Source: JBJXGV01 sp046160485 (GTDB lineage Bacteria > Orphanbacterota > Orphanbacteria > JBJXGV01). Taken from it: DNA of 64,000 nucleotides. The DNA lies in assembly GCA_046160485.1 (NCBI GenBank), contig JBJXGV010000065.1, forward strand, positions 72,552-136,551, in the 5' to 3' direction. Numbering within the stretch: the stretch's first letter is position 1; the number at the start of each line of letters is the position of its first letter. The position numbers and the translations under genes are program-made. Shown here one piece after another: positions 15,966-25,409 of the stretch. The notes beneath the pieces are model-generated. The model saw nothing but the letters and a program-made list of their open reading frames with translations. It did not search any database and was not told the DNA's origin.

Positions 15966-16672
15966 CGAGCGGCGCGTCCCGGCGCGATCGCATGCCGGAA
16001 GAGCGTCCAAAGAATTTTCGCGCCGGCGCGCACCGTGCCGCTGACGGTGCCCGTGATCTTCGAGCGCCCGATCCGCTTGCGATACGACACGGGGACTTCG
16101 GATGAGCGCAACCCGGCGCGCGCAGCGCGAAGCTGCATCTCGACCGTCCAGCCGTAGTTCGTATCGCGCATGCCGAGCGAGCGAAGCGCGTCGTAGCGGA
16201 TCGCGCGGAACGGCCCAAGGTCGGTGAAGCGAGCGCCGAAAAAGGCGCGCAGGAGCGTGCACGCGAGCCAGTTTCCGTAGCGGGCCTGCGGCGCGAGCGC
16301 ACCCGGTTCCGCGTCGCCGATCACGCGCGAGCCGACGACGAAATCGTCGCCCGCGCGGATGCGGTCGAGAAGGAGCGGCAGCTCCCGCGGATCGTCGCTT
16401 GCGTCCGCGTCGAGGAACACGACGACATCGGGGGGCGCGGCACCAAGCGCTGCGATCCCCGCGAGGCACGCCTGTCCGTAGCCGCGCCGCGGCTCGGCGA
16501 CGACGCGTGCCCCGGCGACACGCGCCACATCCGCCGTCCGGTCGCGCGACCCGTTATCGACGACGACGATCTCGTCGACGGCGAATCCGTCGCCCGCTCT
16601 CGGAATCTCGGCCAGGACCTTCGCCACCGAACGCTCTTCGTCGAGCGCAGGAATCACCACCGCGACTCTCAT
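15962..16672 (-). CDS. Family 2 glycosyltransferase, DPM1/DPG-synthase type
   Basis: A 236-residue GT2 of the kind that makes polyprenyl-phosphate sugars from a nucleotide sugar (dolichol-phosphate mannose synthase class). The start RVAVVIPALDEE, then VDNGSRDRT, the DADASDD metal motif (D-x-D) and GSRVIGDAEPGAL are all visible, as is LGPFRAIRYDAL with Y-G-W-T-V-E-M-Q-L further on. The usual TM pair of larger members is absent. ATG 16672 aligns with the family start. The frame extends nine codons upstream. It lies opposite a GT87-like enzyme that would use exactly this type of lipid-linked donor, so a donor-maker and donor-user pair is a reasonable inference. Confidence 0.88.
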   Translation of the reverse strand: MRVAVVIPALDEERSVAKVLAEIPRAGDGFAVDEIVVVDNGSRDRTADVARVAGARVVAEPRRGYGQACLAGIAALGAAPPDVVVFLDADASDDPRELPLLLDRIRAGDDFVVGSRVIGDAEPGALAPQARYGNWLACTLLRAFFGARFTDLGPFRAIRYDALRSLGMRDTNYGWTVEMQLRAARAGLRSSEVPVSYRKRIGRSKITGTVSGTVRAGAKILWTLFRHAIAPGRAAR

Positions 16673-16738
16673 AGTCTCCCAGTAGCGCGTGAGGGTCACC
16701 GCGGCGAGCGGCGAGGAAGGGCCGCGCGGGAAACGCCG

Positions 16739-17623
16739 TCAGCGAGCCCGCGCCGCCTTCTTTGCGATGAGCGTTCCAAGTATCACCTCGCCCCGTTCGC
16801 CGAGCGCGATACCGAGATCGAGGCTCTCTTGAATCGCGTCGAGGTCGAGCGAGCGCAGCTCCGGCGGGAGCGAGAGCTGCACCATCTTCGCGAGCGCGAG
16901 TTTGCTGCGCAGATCGCGGAGGTACTTCACGAGCGTGCGCGTCTCGTCGGTCCAGACGATGTCGAGGAATCCGACGCCCGAAAGCGCCTTGCGGTACTCG
17001 GCCTCGGTGCCGGGCCGCACGTCGAGACCGATGCGCCGCAGAAGCGACTTGCGATCCGTCGACGCGGCGCCCGGCGCGACGGCCAGATCGATGATGGCGA
17101 TCCGCCCGTTCCCTGCGAGAACGCGGAACGCCTCCGTGAGCACCTTCTTCGGTTCGACGAGGAAGATGTACGTCGATTCGAGCATGACGACCTGAAAACT
17201 GCCGTCGGGCCACGGGAGCGACTCGCCGACTCCCTTCGTGAAGACGACTTGCCCCGTGAGGCCTTCGCGCTCGGCGCGCGCGACCGCCGTGGGGATGAGT
17301 TCTTCGAGCGGCTCGATTCCGTCGAAGCGGCACCCGACGCGGTGCGCAAGCCGCACTGCCGTCGCGCCCGTGCCGCTGCCGATGTCGAGCACGCGATCCG
17401 ACGCGCGAATCTCGGCGCGCGCGGCCAGCGTCTCCGTGAGCGAAAGCCCGCCCGGATGAAACGTCCCGCCGAAGACGGTTTCGACGTACGGATGCGTGAA
17501 CCACTTGAAGAATTCGACGTTGTGCTCGCTCTTATCGTGCGCCGGCTTGCGAGCAGGCGCCTTCGCGCGCTTGCGCGGCGCGGGCCGGGCGGCGCGGCGA
17601 ACCGTTTTTTTCGTTGGTGCCAT
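16739..17623 (-). CDS. SAM-dependent class I methyltransferase with a basic N-terminal tail
   Basis: A 294-residue methyltransferase. Residues 1-35 are strongly basic and Ala/Pro/Lys-rich (KKTVRRAARPAPRKRAKAPARK), followed by a helix-rich segment (NVEFFKWFTHPYVETVFGG). The Rossmann SAM pocket reads VLDIGSGTGATA (motif I), then FDGIEPLEEL (acidic loop), and LESTYIFLVEPKKVLTEAFRVL resembles motif IV-post I of UbiE-type enzymes. A putative lid and substrate region follows. The start at ATG 17623 is supported by loss of similarity upstream in the frame, which reaches 17761. The substrate could be a small molecule or a lipid. Ten bases separate it from the upstream glycosyltransferase gene, so the two probably share an mRNA. 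Confidence 0.82.
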   Translation of the reverse strand: MAPTKKTVRRAARPAPRKRAKAPARKPAHDKSEHNVEFFKWFTHPYVETVFGGTFHPGGLSLTETLAARAEIRASDRVLDIGSGTGATAVRLAHRVGCRFDGIEPLEELIPTAVARAEREGLTGQVVFTKGVGESLPWPDGSFQVVMLESTYIFLVEPKKVLTEAFRVLAGNGRIAIIDLAVAPGAASTDRKSLLRRIGLDVRPGTEAEYRKALSGVGFLDIVWTDETRTLVKYLRDLRSKLALAKMVQLSLPPELRSLDLDAIQESLDLGIALGERGEVILGTLIAKKAARAR

Positions 17624-17633
17624 AGGTGCTATA

Positions 17634-19145
17634 TCACTCTCTCCTCGCGGCGGTCGCGGGTTCCGGCGCGCGTCGAACGCCGCCGAAACTGAACTGCCCG
17701 AGGTGTTCGCACAGTGAAAGGGCGCCCACGTAAACAAACCCGCAGGCGAAGAGGAGCGCAAATGGAACGAAGAGATACTCGCCGCGCTCGAGAATCATCG
17801 CGAGCACGAAGACGAAGTGCGCGCCGAGCGCAAGCTCGATGAGGCCGAGCGGATCGAAGCGCTTCGTGTAGAGCTTCCCGCGCCACGAATCGCCGCGCGA
17901 GACGATGGCGTACTTCGGCGTGCGAACGAATGACGCCGGCTGGTTCGTGAGGCCTCGCAGGACGGCGTGCGCGTTCGTGACCGAGAGACCCGCGCCGAGC
18001 GCCATCACCGCGGGGATGTTGACGAGCCGCGACAGCCAATCGCGCCGAACTGCCCGCTGCGACACCGCGTAAAACAGCATGACTGAAATGGTCGACGTCA
18101 CGAAGAGAAGCGCGTACGACGCGACGACCGTCTTCGGGTCGACCGCGAGCTTCCACTGCGTGGAGATCATCGGGATCGTCAGGAGCGCGGGGACCAGCAT
18201 CAGCAGATACGCGAAGTTGCTCGTGAGGTGGATGACCGCGTCGAGCTTCACGCGCAGCGGCAGGCGGCTGCGAAGGACCGCGGGAAGCACCTTGCGCGCC
18301 GTCTGGATCGAGCCCTCGGCCCATCGGTGCTGCTGCGACTTGAACGCGCGCATCTCGACGGGCAACTCCGCCGGCACATCACGCTCGGGAACGAAGAGAA
18401 ACCGCCAGCCGCGAAGCTGCGCGCGATACGAAAGGTCGAGATCCTCCGTGAGCGTGTCGTGCTGCCAACCGCCGGCGTCGCAGATCGCGGCCTTGCGCCA
18501 CACGCCCGCCGTCCCGTTGAAGTTGAAGAAGCTCCCGGACCGATGACGCGCGCTCTGCTCGATCACGAAATGTCCGTCGAGAAGGATCGCTTGAAGTTCG
18601 GTCAGGCGGGAGTAGCGGCGGTTCACGTGCTCCCATCGCAATTGCACGAGCCCGAGGCGTTCGTCCGCGAAGTGAGGGACGGTCGCGCGCAAGAAATCGG
18701 GCGTGGGGATGAAGTCGGCGTCGAATATCGCGATCAGTTCGCCGCGCGCAAGCGTGAGCCCGTGCGCGAGCGCACCGGCCTTGAACCCGACGCGAGAGCC
18801 GCGCCGCACGTGCGAAATGTTCACACCCGCGGCAGACTCCTCGGCGCAGACGCGCCGCACGAGCCCCACCGTCTCGTCCGACGAATCGTCGAGCACCTGA
18901 ACTTCGAATCGGTCGCGCGGGTAGTCGAACGCGCACGCCGCGCGAATGAGCCGCTCGACGACGTAGAACTCGTTGTAGACCGGAAGCTGGACCGTGACGA
19001 ACGGCGGCGGATCCTGCATGACCGCAGCCGGCGTCCGTTCGTGCCGGTGCCGCAGATAGGTCGCGATCAAATAGAGACGGTGAATGCCGTACCCGGCGAG
19101 AGCGCAGAGTGCAGCGCCGTAGATGACGAGGATCGCGTTTTCCAT
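17634..19145 (-). CDS. Processive-type GT2 (cellulose-synthase/glucosylceramide-synthase-like) membrane enzyme
   Basis: A 503-residue membrane glycosyltransferase of the CESA-A2 class. After one N-terminal TM (ILVIYGAALCALAGYGI) the cytosolic GT-A domain contains VTVQLPVYNE, the first Asp pair DDSSDE, the D-x-D (IFDADFIP), the TEDLDLS motif and QQHRWAEG (Q-x-x-R-W), which is the full catalytic signature of processive family 2 enzymes. Four or more TM segments follow. ATG 19145 fits. The open frame to 19607 is not homologous. It likely makes a beta-linked glucan or a glycolipid at the inner membrane. It is probably co-transcribed with the methyltransferase 10 bases downstream. Confidence 0.9.
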   Translation of the reverse strand: MENAILVIYGAALCALAGYGIHRLYLIATYLRHRHERTPAAVMQDPPPFVTVQLPVYNEFYVVERLIRAACAFDYPRDRFEVQVLDDSSDETVGLVRRVCAEESAAGVNISHVRRGSRVGFKAGALAHGLTLARGELIAIFDADFIPTPDFLRATVPHFADERLGLVQLRWEHVNRRYSRLTELQAILLDGHFVIEQSARHRSGSFFNFNGTAGVWRKAAICDAGGWQHDTLTEDLDLSYRAQLRGWRFLFVPERDVPAELPVEMRAFKSQQHRWAEGSIQTARKVLPAVLRSRLPLRVKLDAVIHLTSNFAYLLMLVPALLTIPMISTQWKLAVDPKTVVASYALLFVTSTISVMLFYAVSQRAVRRDWLSRLVNIPAVMALGAGLSVTNAHAVLRGLTNQPASFVRTPKYAIVSRGDSWRGKLYTKRFDPLGLIELALGAHFVFVLAMILERGEYLFVPFALLFACGFVYVGALSLCEHLGQFSFGGVRRAPEPATAARRE

Positions 19146-19311
19146 GTTGGGTGTTCGCTCGAACCTGCCGGACTTGGGGAAGGCGCCGCGCGAATGGCGA
19201 AGAATAGCGGCCCGCCTCGCACCCGGCAAGGAAAAAGCCGGTCGGCGGCCCTGCGGCTTGCCCTTTGGGGGCCCTGACTTACAAGGGCCGCGACTGTGAT
19301 CGCGCGCGCGG

Positions 19312-21420
19312 TCACGAACCCGCGGCCAACGCGTCGCGCAGATCGCGATTCTCGGGGTCGATGGCGAGCCCGGCGTTGATCGCTTCCAGCGCGCGCGCGT
19401 TCTCCCCCGCGTCCTCGAGAATTCCCGAGAGGATGAGGTAGCCGCGGGCCTTCTTTCCCGTCTCGCCCGCCGGTGTCCTACGGATCGCCTCGGCGATCGA
19501 CTCTCGCGCCTTGTCCAGGAGACGCTCTTCCCGCTGGCTCGCCGCAAGAAGGTAGAGGGCGTTGTATTCGTTCGAGTCGGCTTGCGCGGCGCGTTCGAAG
19601 TACCCACACGCGCGCCGAAAATCCGCGCGCCGGTAGAAGAATTCGCCCGCGCTCGCGCACACCGCGACCAACTCGTTCACGCTCCGTGCATTCGGGAGCA
19701 CGGCATCGAGCTTCGATTCGTAGAACTCGCGCGCGCGCTCCGTTTCTCCACGATCCTCGATCTGCGCGGCGAACTTCGCGAGCTGCTGCTCGAAGAGACT
19801 GGGGCTCCACGCGATCACGCGAAGACTCTCGTGTGCGACTTCCTCGGCCCGGCGCGCGTCGCCGTCCGCCGACAACTGCCGCACGACGTGTCCGTAGCCG
19901 ATTCCCATCGTGTACACGTCCCACGCTTCCGTGTCACCGCGGAGTTGATAGAGGTAGCGTGTCACGCCGCGGTCACGATCCGCGTTGACGAGAACGTGCG
20001 GCACGAGCGTGAGCCCCTGAAGCGCGCACGTGGCGATGCCGATGGCGACCAGCCGTTCGCGGCTCACCAACACGATCGCGGCGCTCGCGACACTCACCGC
20101 GAAGCCGACTGCCGGCAACGCGAGCAGATCCCAATCGCCGAACGCCGCGTAGCCCGGCCGGAAGAACGCGAAGCCGAGCGACTGCGGTATCCAAGCGGCG
20201 CACGTGCACACGAGGAAGAACGCATGCGACGAGTGGAGCAACCGGAGCCGACGATGTTCCCCAGCTAGGAGAAGCGCCAGAAGCAGAACGACGATCCCGG
20301 GAACGACGAGGAACACCTCGTTGACGAGGTTCGTGGCATGCCTCGCGGAGACCAGTGCGTACGGAGTGGCGTGGCGATTGACGTGATCCGACATGACAAG
20401 AGGAAGCACGTGGTCGGCTGCACGTTTGGCGACGTCACCGTGGGACACGCGATTTGCGGCCGCAAGAAGCGCCGCGCCGAGCGCAATGCCGAGCGCTCCC
20501 GCGGCAGCGGCCGCCCGAGGAAGTGCCTCCCTCGCGGCAGACCCGTTCGCTCGAAGGCGATGAAAGACGACAACGCCGAGGGAGAGGGCCGAAGCGGCGA
20601 ACGTCACGTGCAGGACGACGAGCAGCACGTAGAGAACAACAGGCTTCCAGAGCGGACCCCGGCCCGCGATCGCGCAATAGCAAGAGCGAAAGTAGAGGAG
20701 TGCGATTGGAAACGCGAATGCATAGGCCTCCGCGTAGCCGAAGAAAACCTGCGCGAACCCGAGACTGAGGAGTACCGAGACGACGAACGTTTTTTCGCGC
20801 GGCGAGCGGCCGATCGTCCCGCCGAAGCTGTGCGCGGCGGCGATGTAGAGCAGCCCGGCAATGACGCTGACAATGGCATAACTCAGCGCACCGCTCGTCG
20901 ATCCGAAAAGCCCGATCACGCGATACACCGCCGCGTGCACGGCAAAGTCGAGCCCCTCGAACCCCGCCCACCAGCGTCCGCTCTCCACGCTCTCGATCAG
21001 CAGAGGACCATCGCCGAAGAGATGCGCCCGGTCGCGGAGCCCCCAGAAGAGAACGACCGCGCCGGCAGCGGTGAGCGCACGTACGCGCCACGACCGCCAT
21101 TCCGGAAGCGACGCGGCAAGCCTCTCCGCAATCGCGCCGGCGCGGCGCGACACGAGCGGCGCACACACCGCCGCCGCCGCGAGCAACGCGGCGATCCGAA
21201 AACCGGCCGGCAAAAAGGCAAGAGAGTGGAGCCCCCACAGACGCGGGGAGTTGCGGAAGGCTGCGAACGCGCACAGCACGATGAAAACCGCGCCGAGTGC
21301 CGCGAAGAGAGCTGGGAGTGACGCGCTCGCGTTCGTGCGCGCGATCGGAGTCGGCGGAACGGCTGGCGCCGCGGTCAAAGCCGGTGTCCGTTCTCGCGGA
21401 GTCCGGCTTCTACGCGGCAT
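19312..21420 (-). CDS. Polytopic membrane protein with C-terminal TPR repeats
   Basis: A 702-residue protein. The first 500 residues hold roughly twelve hydrophobic segments with GT-C-like spacing, including the loop LFGDGPLLIESVESGRWWAGFEGLDFA after TM2 and FFGYAEAYAFAFPIALLYFRS in the middle. The last 200 residues are soluble and contain tetratricopeptide-like helices (SAGEFFYRRADFRRACGYF, then ERAAQADSNEYNALYLLAAS, and AREFYESKLDAVLPN). Such proteins are often linked to glycan or surface-polymer assembly, but I cannot name the substrate. There is no clear catalytic Asp-Glu pair at the first loop, so enzymatic activity is uncertain. A 166-bp gap separates it from the CESA-like gene. Confidence 0.78.
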   Translation of the reverse strand: MPRRSRTPRERTPALTAAPAVPPTPIARTNASASLPALFAALGAVFIVLCAFAAFRNSPRLWGLHSLAFLPAGFRIAALLAAAAVCAPLVSRRAGAIAERLAASLPEWRSWRVRALTAAGAVVLFWGLRDRAHLFGDGPLLIESVESGRWWAGFEGLDFAVHAAVYRVIGLFGSTSGALSYAIVSVIAGLLYIAAAHSFGGTIGRSPREKTFVVSVLLSLGFAQVFFGYAEAYAFAFPIALLYFRSCYCAIAGRGPLWKPVVLYVLLVVLHVTFAASALSLGVVVFHRLRANGSAAREALPRAAAAAGALGIALGAALLAAANRVSHGDVAKRAADHVLPLVMSDHVNRHATPYALVSARHATNLVNEVFLVVPGIVVLLLALLLAGEHRRLRLLHSSHAFFLVCTCAAWIPQSLGFAFFRPGYAAFGDWDLLALPAVGFAVSVASAAIVLVSRERLVAIGIATCALQGLTLVPHVLVNADRDRGVTRYLYQLRGDTEAWDVYTMGIGYGHVVRQLSADGDARRAEEVAHESLRVIAWSPSLFEQQLAKFAAQIEDRGETERAREFYESKLDAVLPNARSVNELVAVCASAGEFFYRRADFRRACGYFERAAQADSNEYNALYLLAASQREERLLDKARESIAEAIRRTPAGETGKKARGYLILSGILEDAGENARALEAINAGLAIDPENRDLRDALAAGS

Positions 21421-21435
21421 CGCCCCAATCGCCAG

Positions 21436-22569
21436 CTAGTACTTCTTGAAGAGCTGCCCCCACTCCGTCTTCATGAAGTCGTTGATGATCCCCTGCCCGA
21501 TCGTCGGGTACCAGATCGAGTCGTGGTAGACGTTCGACGCGAACGGCGCCCACACGACGAGCGGCGAATGGAGTAGCAGCTTCTCGAGCGGCTGCAGCCA
21601 ACCCTTGCGGATGAGCTGATCGCCCCAGATCACGAGCGACTTCTTCGTCTTGAAGTGGAAGTTCACATCGGAGAGGTCTTCGCCGATGATCTCGATCTCG
21701 GGGATGTTGCCGTTGCCGAGGCCCATCTCGGTCGCCATGCGGATGTACGGGATCGACATCGGCTCGAAGCCCATCATCTTCGCGGCCACGGCGTCGATCG
21801 CGACCGAATCGCTGCTCGCGAGAATGTAGTTGTGGATGCGCGGAATCATCGTGCGCGGGCCGGCGCCGTCGCCGCAGACCGTGCCGTCCATCACCGCGAA
21901 GATCCCCGGGTGAATCTCCTTCTGCATGATGAGCAGATCGACGAGCACTTCGTGAATGTGCTTGTGCGCGTAGTGCCGCACCGTCTTGAGGAGCCCGCCG
22001 AACGCGTTCTTCACGGCGCCGGTCGTCGTCGAGTGCCCGTGCGTCTTCACCGTCGGCAGGTGAAGGATGCTCTTGCCGACGAACATCTCGGGAATCTCGA
22101 TCCCCTTCGGGAAAATCTTGTCGAGCATGAGCATCGGCTCGCGGAACTGATAGGTCATCCACTTCACGTCGGGAAGCGCCGTGAACTTCAGGTCGTAACG
22201 CTCGAGCACCGGATACCAACGATTGACGCGGCACCCCTTGATCGGATCGGTGACGACCGTCTTGTTCTCGACGGGAAGGATGCGGCGCTTGTCGAAGCCG
22301 TCGTCGATGAGCGTCTTGAGCACGCCGTCGAGCTGCCACGGCTGCGACGAACACGCCGGGAAATACTTCGTCCACGAGAGATTGAGCTTGATGAGAAGGT
22401 CGTTCTCCTTCGAGAGCGACTTCTCGTAGCCCGCCATACGCATCAGCTTCCCGTAGTCGTCGACGACGGTTTCGGGACGCGTCTTCAGAACCGCGACCGT
22501 CGAGCGATCGGACTTGCGAATCGCTGCCTGCGGCGCGCTCGGTTTCGTTTTGATATCGATCGGATTCAT
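21436..22569 (-). CDS. DUF362 domain protein
   Basis: A 377-residue cytoplasmic protein of the DUF362 family, whose members are often found beside Fe-S proteins and whose biochemical role is not settled. Recognisable parts are LLIKLNLSWTKYFPACSSQPWQLDGV near the N-terminus (family GGxxxIKPN-like strand region), GKSILHLPTVKTHGHSTTTGAVKNAFGG in the middle and VMDGTVCGDGAGPR followed by SSDSVAIDAVAAKMMGF, which is a strong DUF362 signature. No ferredoxin-type cysteines are present in this copy. The upstream region has GAGAG before ATG 22569. Fifteen bases separate its stop from the downstream TPR membrane gene. Its product may act with the neighbouring aldehyde dehydrogenase, but that is only proximity. 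Confidence 0.85.
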   Translation of the reverse strand: MNPIDIKTKPSAPQAAIRKSDRSTVAVLKTRPETVVDDYGKLMRMAGYEKSLSKENDLLIKLNLSWTKYFPACSSQPWQLDGVLKTLIDDGFDKRRILPVENKTVVTDPIKGCRVNRWYPVLERYDLKFTALPDVKWMTYQFREPMLMLDKIFPKGIEIPEMFVGKSILHLPTVKTHGHSTTTGAVKNAFGGLLKTVRHYAHKHIHEVLVDLLIMQKEIHPGIFAVMDGTVCGDGAGPRTMIPRIHNYILASSDSVAIDAVAAKMMGFEPMSIPYIRMATEMGLGNGNIPEIEIIGEDLSDVNFHFKTKKSLVIWGDQLIRKGWLQPLEKLLLHSPLVVWAPFASNVYHDSIWYPTIGQGIINDFMKTEWGQLFKKY

Positions 22570-22667
22570 CGTGTGTCGCTCTCCGTGTTCGAGTCTCTTG
22601 TCGTCATCGCCCTAGGTGATCGGCTCGGGACGCGGTTTCCTTCAACTCAGATCGTGCGATCGATCCG

Positions 22668-24176
22668 CTATCGGTTGTCGATCTGCGCGCGCTGGAGCCG
22701 CCCGGAGTAATCGACGTAGACGGTCTTGTACTCGGTGAAGATTTCGTACGCCGTCCAGCCGCCTTCGCGGTGGCCGTTGCCGGTGTCTTTCACGCCGCCG
22801 AACGGCAGGTGCGCTTCGGCGCCGATCGTCGGGCCATTGATGTACGTGATGCCGGCCTGGATGTCGCGGATCGCGCGGAACGCCGAATTGACGTCGCGCG
22901 TGTAGAGCGACGACGACAGGCCGTAATCGGTGTCGTTGAGAACGCGCACGGCTTCGTCGAGGCTCTTCACCTTGAGCACGGAGAGAACCGGCCCGAAGAT
23001 TTCCTCGCGCGCGATGCGCATCGACGGCATCACGCCCGTGAAGACGGTCGGCTTGAAGAAGTAGCCTTCCGCGAGCGCGCCCGCCGACGCGGGCTCCCCG
23101 CCGCACACGAGCGTCGCGCCGTCCTTCTTCCCGATCTGCACGTATTCGCCGATCGTCTCGACCTGCTTCGCGTTGACGAGCGGGCCGACCTGCGACTTCG
23201 CGTCGAGGCCGTCGCCGAGCACGAGCGCGTTCGCGCGTGCGACGAGCCGTTCGACCAACTGATCGTGAATCTTCTCGTGGAGGATGAGCCGCGATGTCGC
23301 GGTGCAGCGCTGCCCCGTCGTGCCGAACGCGCCCCAGAGCGCGCCTTCGAGCGCGAGGTCGAGGTCCGCGTCGTCCATCACGATCTGCGCGTTCTTGCCG
23401 CCGAGTTCGAGCGACAGCCGCTTGAGCATGCGCCCGCACGTCTCGCCGAGGTGGCGGCCGACGTGCGACGAGCCGGTGAACGAGACGACCGGAACGTGCG
23501 GGTGCTCGACGATCGCCGCGCCGACTTCGCTCCCGCCGCCGTGGACGAGGTTGACGACCTTCGGCGGCACGCCCGCGTCGACGAGCGCCTCGACGAAGCG
23601 GTGCGCCGAGAGTGGCACATCCGACGCCGGCTTGAAGACGACCGTGTTGCCCGCGAGCAGCGCCGGGAAGATTTTCCAAGTGGGAATCGCGAGCGGGAAG
23701 TTCCACGGCGTGATGATGCCGGCGACGCCGAGCGGGTTGCGCACCGTCATCGCGAACTTGTTCGGCAGCTCCGAGGGAACCGTCTGCCCGAAGAGGCGCC
23801 GCCCCTCGCCCTGCGCGTAGTACGCGGTGTCGATCCCTTCTTGAATGTCGCCGCGCGTCTCGGCGAGCACCTTGCCCATCTCGCGCGTCATCTCGCGCGC
23901 GATCGACTCCTTGCGCTCCACGAGAATGTCGCCGCACTTCTTGAGGATCTCGCCGCGCACCGGCGCCGGCGTGTTGCGCCACTCGTCGAACGCCGAACGC
24001 GCCGCCGCGACCGCGGCCTCCACGTCCGCCTTGTTCGACTTCGGGAAGAGGCCGATGACCTCGTCCTTGTGCGCTGGATTTCTGTTCTCGAAGAACTCGC
24101 CGGAGCGCGCGGGCGTCCACTCGCCGCCGACGTAGTTCAGAAACTTCTGGGCCTTCTCGGTAGACACAGGATTCAT
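22668..24176 (-). CDS. NAD(P)-dependent aldehyde dehydrogenase
   Basis: A 502-residue ALDH superfamily enzyme that oxidises an aldehyde to its acid. All catalytic elements are present: TPWNFPLAIPTWKIFPAL (with the active-site Asn), FKPAS for the cofactor ribose, the NAD turn FTGSSHVG, the general base Glu257 in LELGGKN and the nucleophile Cys291 in GQRCTATSR. EIFGPVLSV and a final PFGGVKDTGNGHREGG complete the fold. The FGGVKxTGNGHREGG ending resembles alpha-ketoglutarate-semialdehyde or piperideine-carboxylate dehydrogenases, but the substrate is not certain. GGAGG precedes ATG 24176. The frame extends 17 codons further up without support. Confidence 0.93.
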   Translation of the reverse strand: MNPVSTEKAQKFLNYVGGEWTPARSGEFFENRNPAHKDEVIGLFPKSNKADVEAAVAAARSAFDEWRNTPAPVRGEILKKCGDILVERKESIAREMTREMGKVLAETRGDIQEGIDTAYYAQGEGRRLFGQTVPSELPNKFAMTVRNPLGVAGIITPWNFPLAIPTWKIFPALLAGNTVVFKPASDVPLSAHRFVEALVDAGVPPKVVNLVHGGGSEVGAAIVEHPHVPVVSFTGSSHVGRHLGETCGRMLKRLSLELGGKNAQIVMDDADLDLALEGALWGAFGTTGQRCTATSRLILHEKIHDQLVERLVARANALVLGDGLDAKSQVGPLVNAKQVETIGEYVQIGKKDGATLVCGGEPASAGALAEGYFFKPTVFTGVMPSMRIAREEIFGPVLSVLKVKSLDEAVRVLNDTDYGLSSSLYTRDVNSAFRAIRDIQAGITYINGPTIGAEAHLPFGGVKDTGNGHREGGWTAYEIFTEYKTVYVDYSGRLQRAQIDNR

Positions 24177-24302
24177 GAAAGTGGAGCCTCCGTGGGATTC
24201 GAGTGGGGATGTCGTAAGGCGCGACATTATCGCAGGTTGGCTGCGGCGAAGTCAAGACTTGCCGCGTCACGACTCGTTGCTCCCGCCCGGAGCTATCTCA
24301 CC

Positions 24303-25043
24303 TCATGGGGTCGATTCGCACACGCCCAATATTCCCAAGGTTCCCGTATCCCCAAAGTACTGAAGCACTCCACCGGCGCCCGCGAGCCCGGTGATGTCCG
24401 ACCCAGCGACGTTGCCATCGCAGCTCAGATCCCATCCGTCGTTGACGCCCATGGTGACCGGGCCGAATTTGGCGAGGAAACCGCAGGCCGGGTTCGTGAT
24501 GTCTGATCCCGCGACAGTTGACGTTGCTGTGCCCAGGCCACAGAGCGTCGGGGTTGGGCCCTTGTTGACGTCGGGCGATCGGACCTGAAGGTTGCAGAGT
24601 TGGATGCCGTCCACGCAGAGCGCGACTCGCCCGTACCCGGACGCAGCGTGGAGCTCGATGGTCGCCCCGCCGCCGGCGTCGGTCAGCGCCGTCGTTGCGC
24701 CACCGTTCGCGATGTTCACGACTCCGGCTTGCTCGGAGAACGCGACCAAGAGTCCGGAGACGGGATCGTTGTTCATATTGCGAGCGCGCACGGCGATGGA
24801 GACGCGATCGAACACCGGCGCCGCCGTCGAGCCCGCGGGCGTGAGCCGAATGACATCGGGATCCCAGCTCGTCAGGCATATGGGGCGCGTTGGGAACTGC
24901 GTGACGGTGATCGTGCACGTGCACAACGGAGGATAGATGCTCTGCGCGCGAGCTGCAGCGGCCAGCGCGAGAGATAGAGCGACTGTTGCCGTCGCTATCG
25001 CAGACCCGTGTCCAATTCTCGATCCTCTTCTCATGGTGCTCAT
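24303..25043 (-). CDS. Secreted protein with dockerin-like C-terminus
   Basis: A 246-residue exported protein starting at ATG 25043 behind AGGAGAGG. The signal peptide runs through ATATVALSLALAAAARAQS. The middle contains an Ig-like or cohesin-like beta region (FDRVSIAVRARNMNNDPVSGLLVAFS, ATIELHAASGYGRVALCVDG). The C-terminus has two dockerin-like half-repeats, SPDVNKGPTP...VAGSDIT and WDLSCDGNVAGSDITGL, with the Asp/Asn spacing of Ca-binding loops and several cysteines. I cannot assign a function. Similar short cohesin/dockerin-bearing proteins are common in this type of genome. It is divergent from the lipoprotein at 25410, with a 366-bp gap between them. Confidence 0.7.
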   Translation of the reverse strand: MSTMRRGSRIGHGSAIATATVALSLALAAAARAQSIYPPLCTCTITVTQFPTRPICLTSWDPDVIRLTPAGSTAAPVFDRVSIAVRARNMNNDPVSGLLVAFSEQAGVVNIANGGATTALTDAGGGATIELHAASGYGRVALCVDGIQLCNLQVRSPDVNKGPTPTLCGLGTATSTVAGSDITNPACGFLAKFGPVTMGVNDGWDLSCDGNVAGSDITGLAGAGGVLQYFGDTGTLGILGVCESTP

Positions 25044-25409
25044 GGGGTCCTCTCCTTCGGGCGAGCGCGGCTCGCGCCGGCTGGGGCTAACACGACCTGA
25101 CCACTTTCCCTACGTTGAACGATCCTGCGCAAGCCTCTGTCGCGGCTCCCGCGGAGGCGTTGGTCTTTTTGCTTCGCGATCGCGCGTGCCGAACCACCTC
25201 ACGGTGTGAGGGACCGCGACGCCGGCCCCTCGCGCCACGCGGCCGTCGCACGGCGTCACGTGGCCGTAAGTGCTTGCGCCGTAAGGCGACGGGCGATCCG
25301 CGGCGCGCGCGGGTTTCCGGCATGGCGCGTGCGATTGAGTTCGCAGGTCGCCGCGCGGACGCGGCGCCGAACACGGCAACGCTAGGAACCCAAATCGAAG
25401 GAGGCTGTC
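25044..25409. other. 366-bp divergent intergenic region, no gene seen
   Basis: The region lies between two divergent exported-protein genes. Open frames here look like GC-bias shadows. The only structure I see is a direct repeat GCCGTAAG (25263-25270 and 25278-25285, period 15) and the SD AAGGAGG just before 25410. No convincing -35/-10 pair is visible on either strand, although both genes must have promoters here. Confidence 0.6.

Noticed and set aside
13400..16105. A 901-codon open frame on the plus strand
   Set aside because: It spans the SGNH-like and GT87-like genes in a shifted frame, is rich in Arg/Ala, has no start context and no recognisable motif.
19270..19289. Inverted repeat GGCCCT/AGGGCC near 19280
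   Set aside because: Only six base pairs, no T-run, and located upstream of one gene and downstream of another on the same strand. Could be a weak terminator, but evidence is thin.
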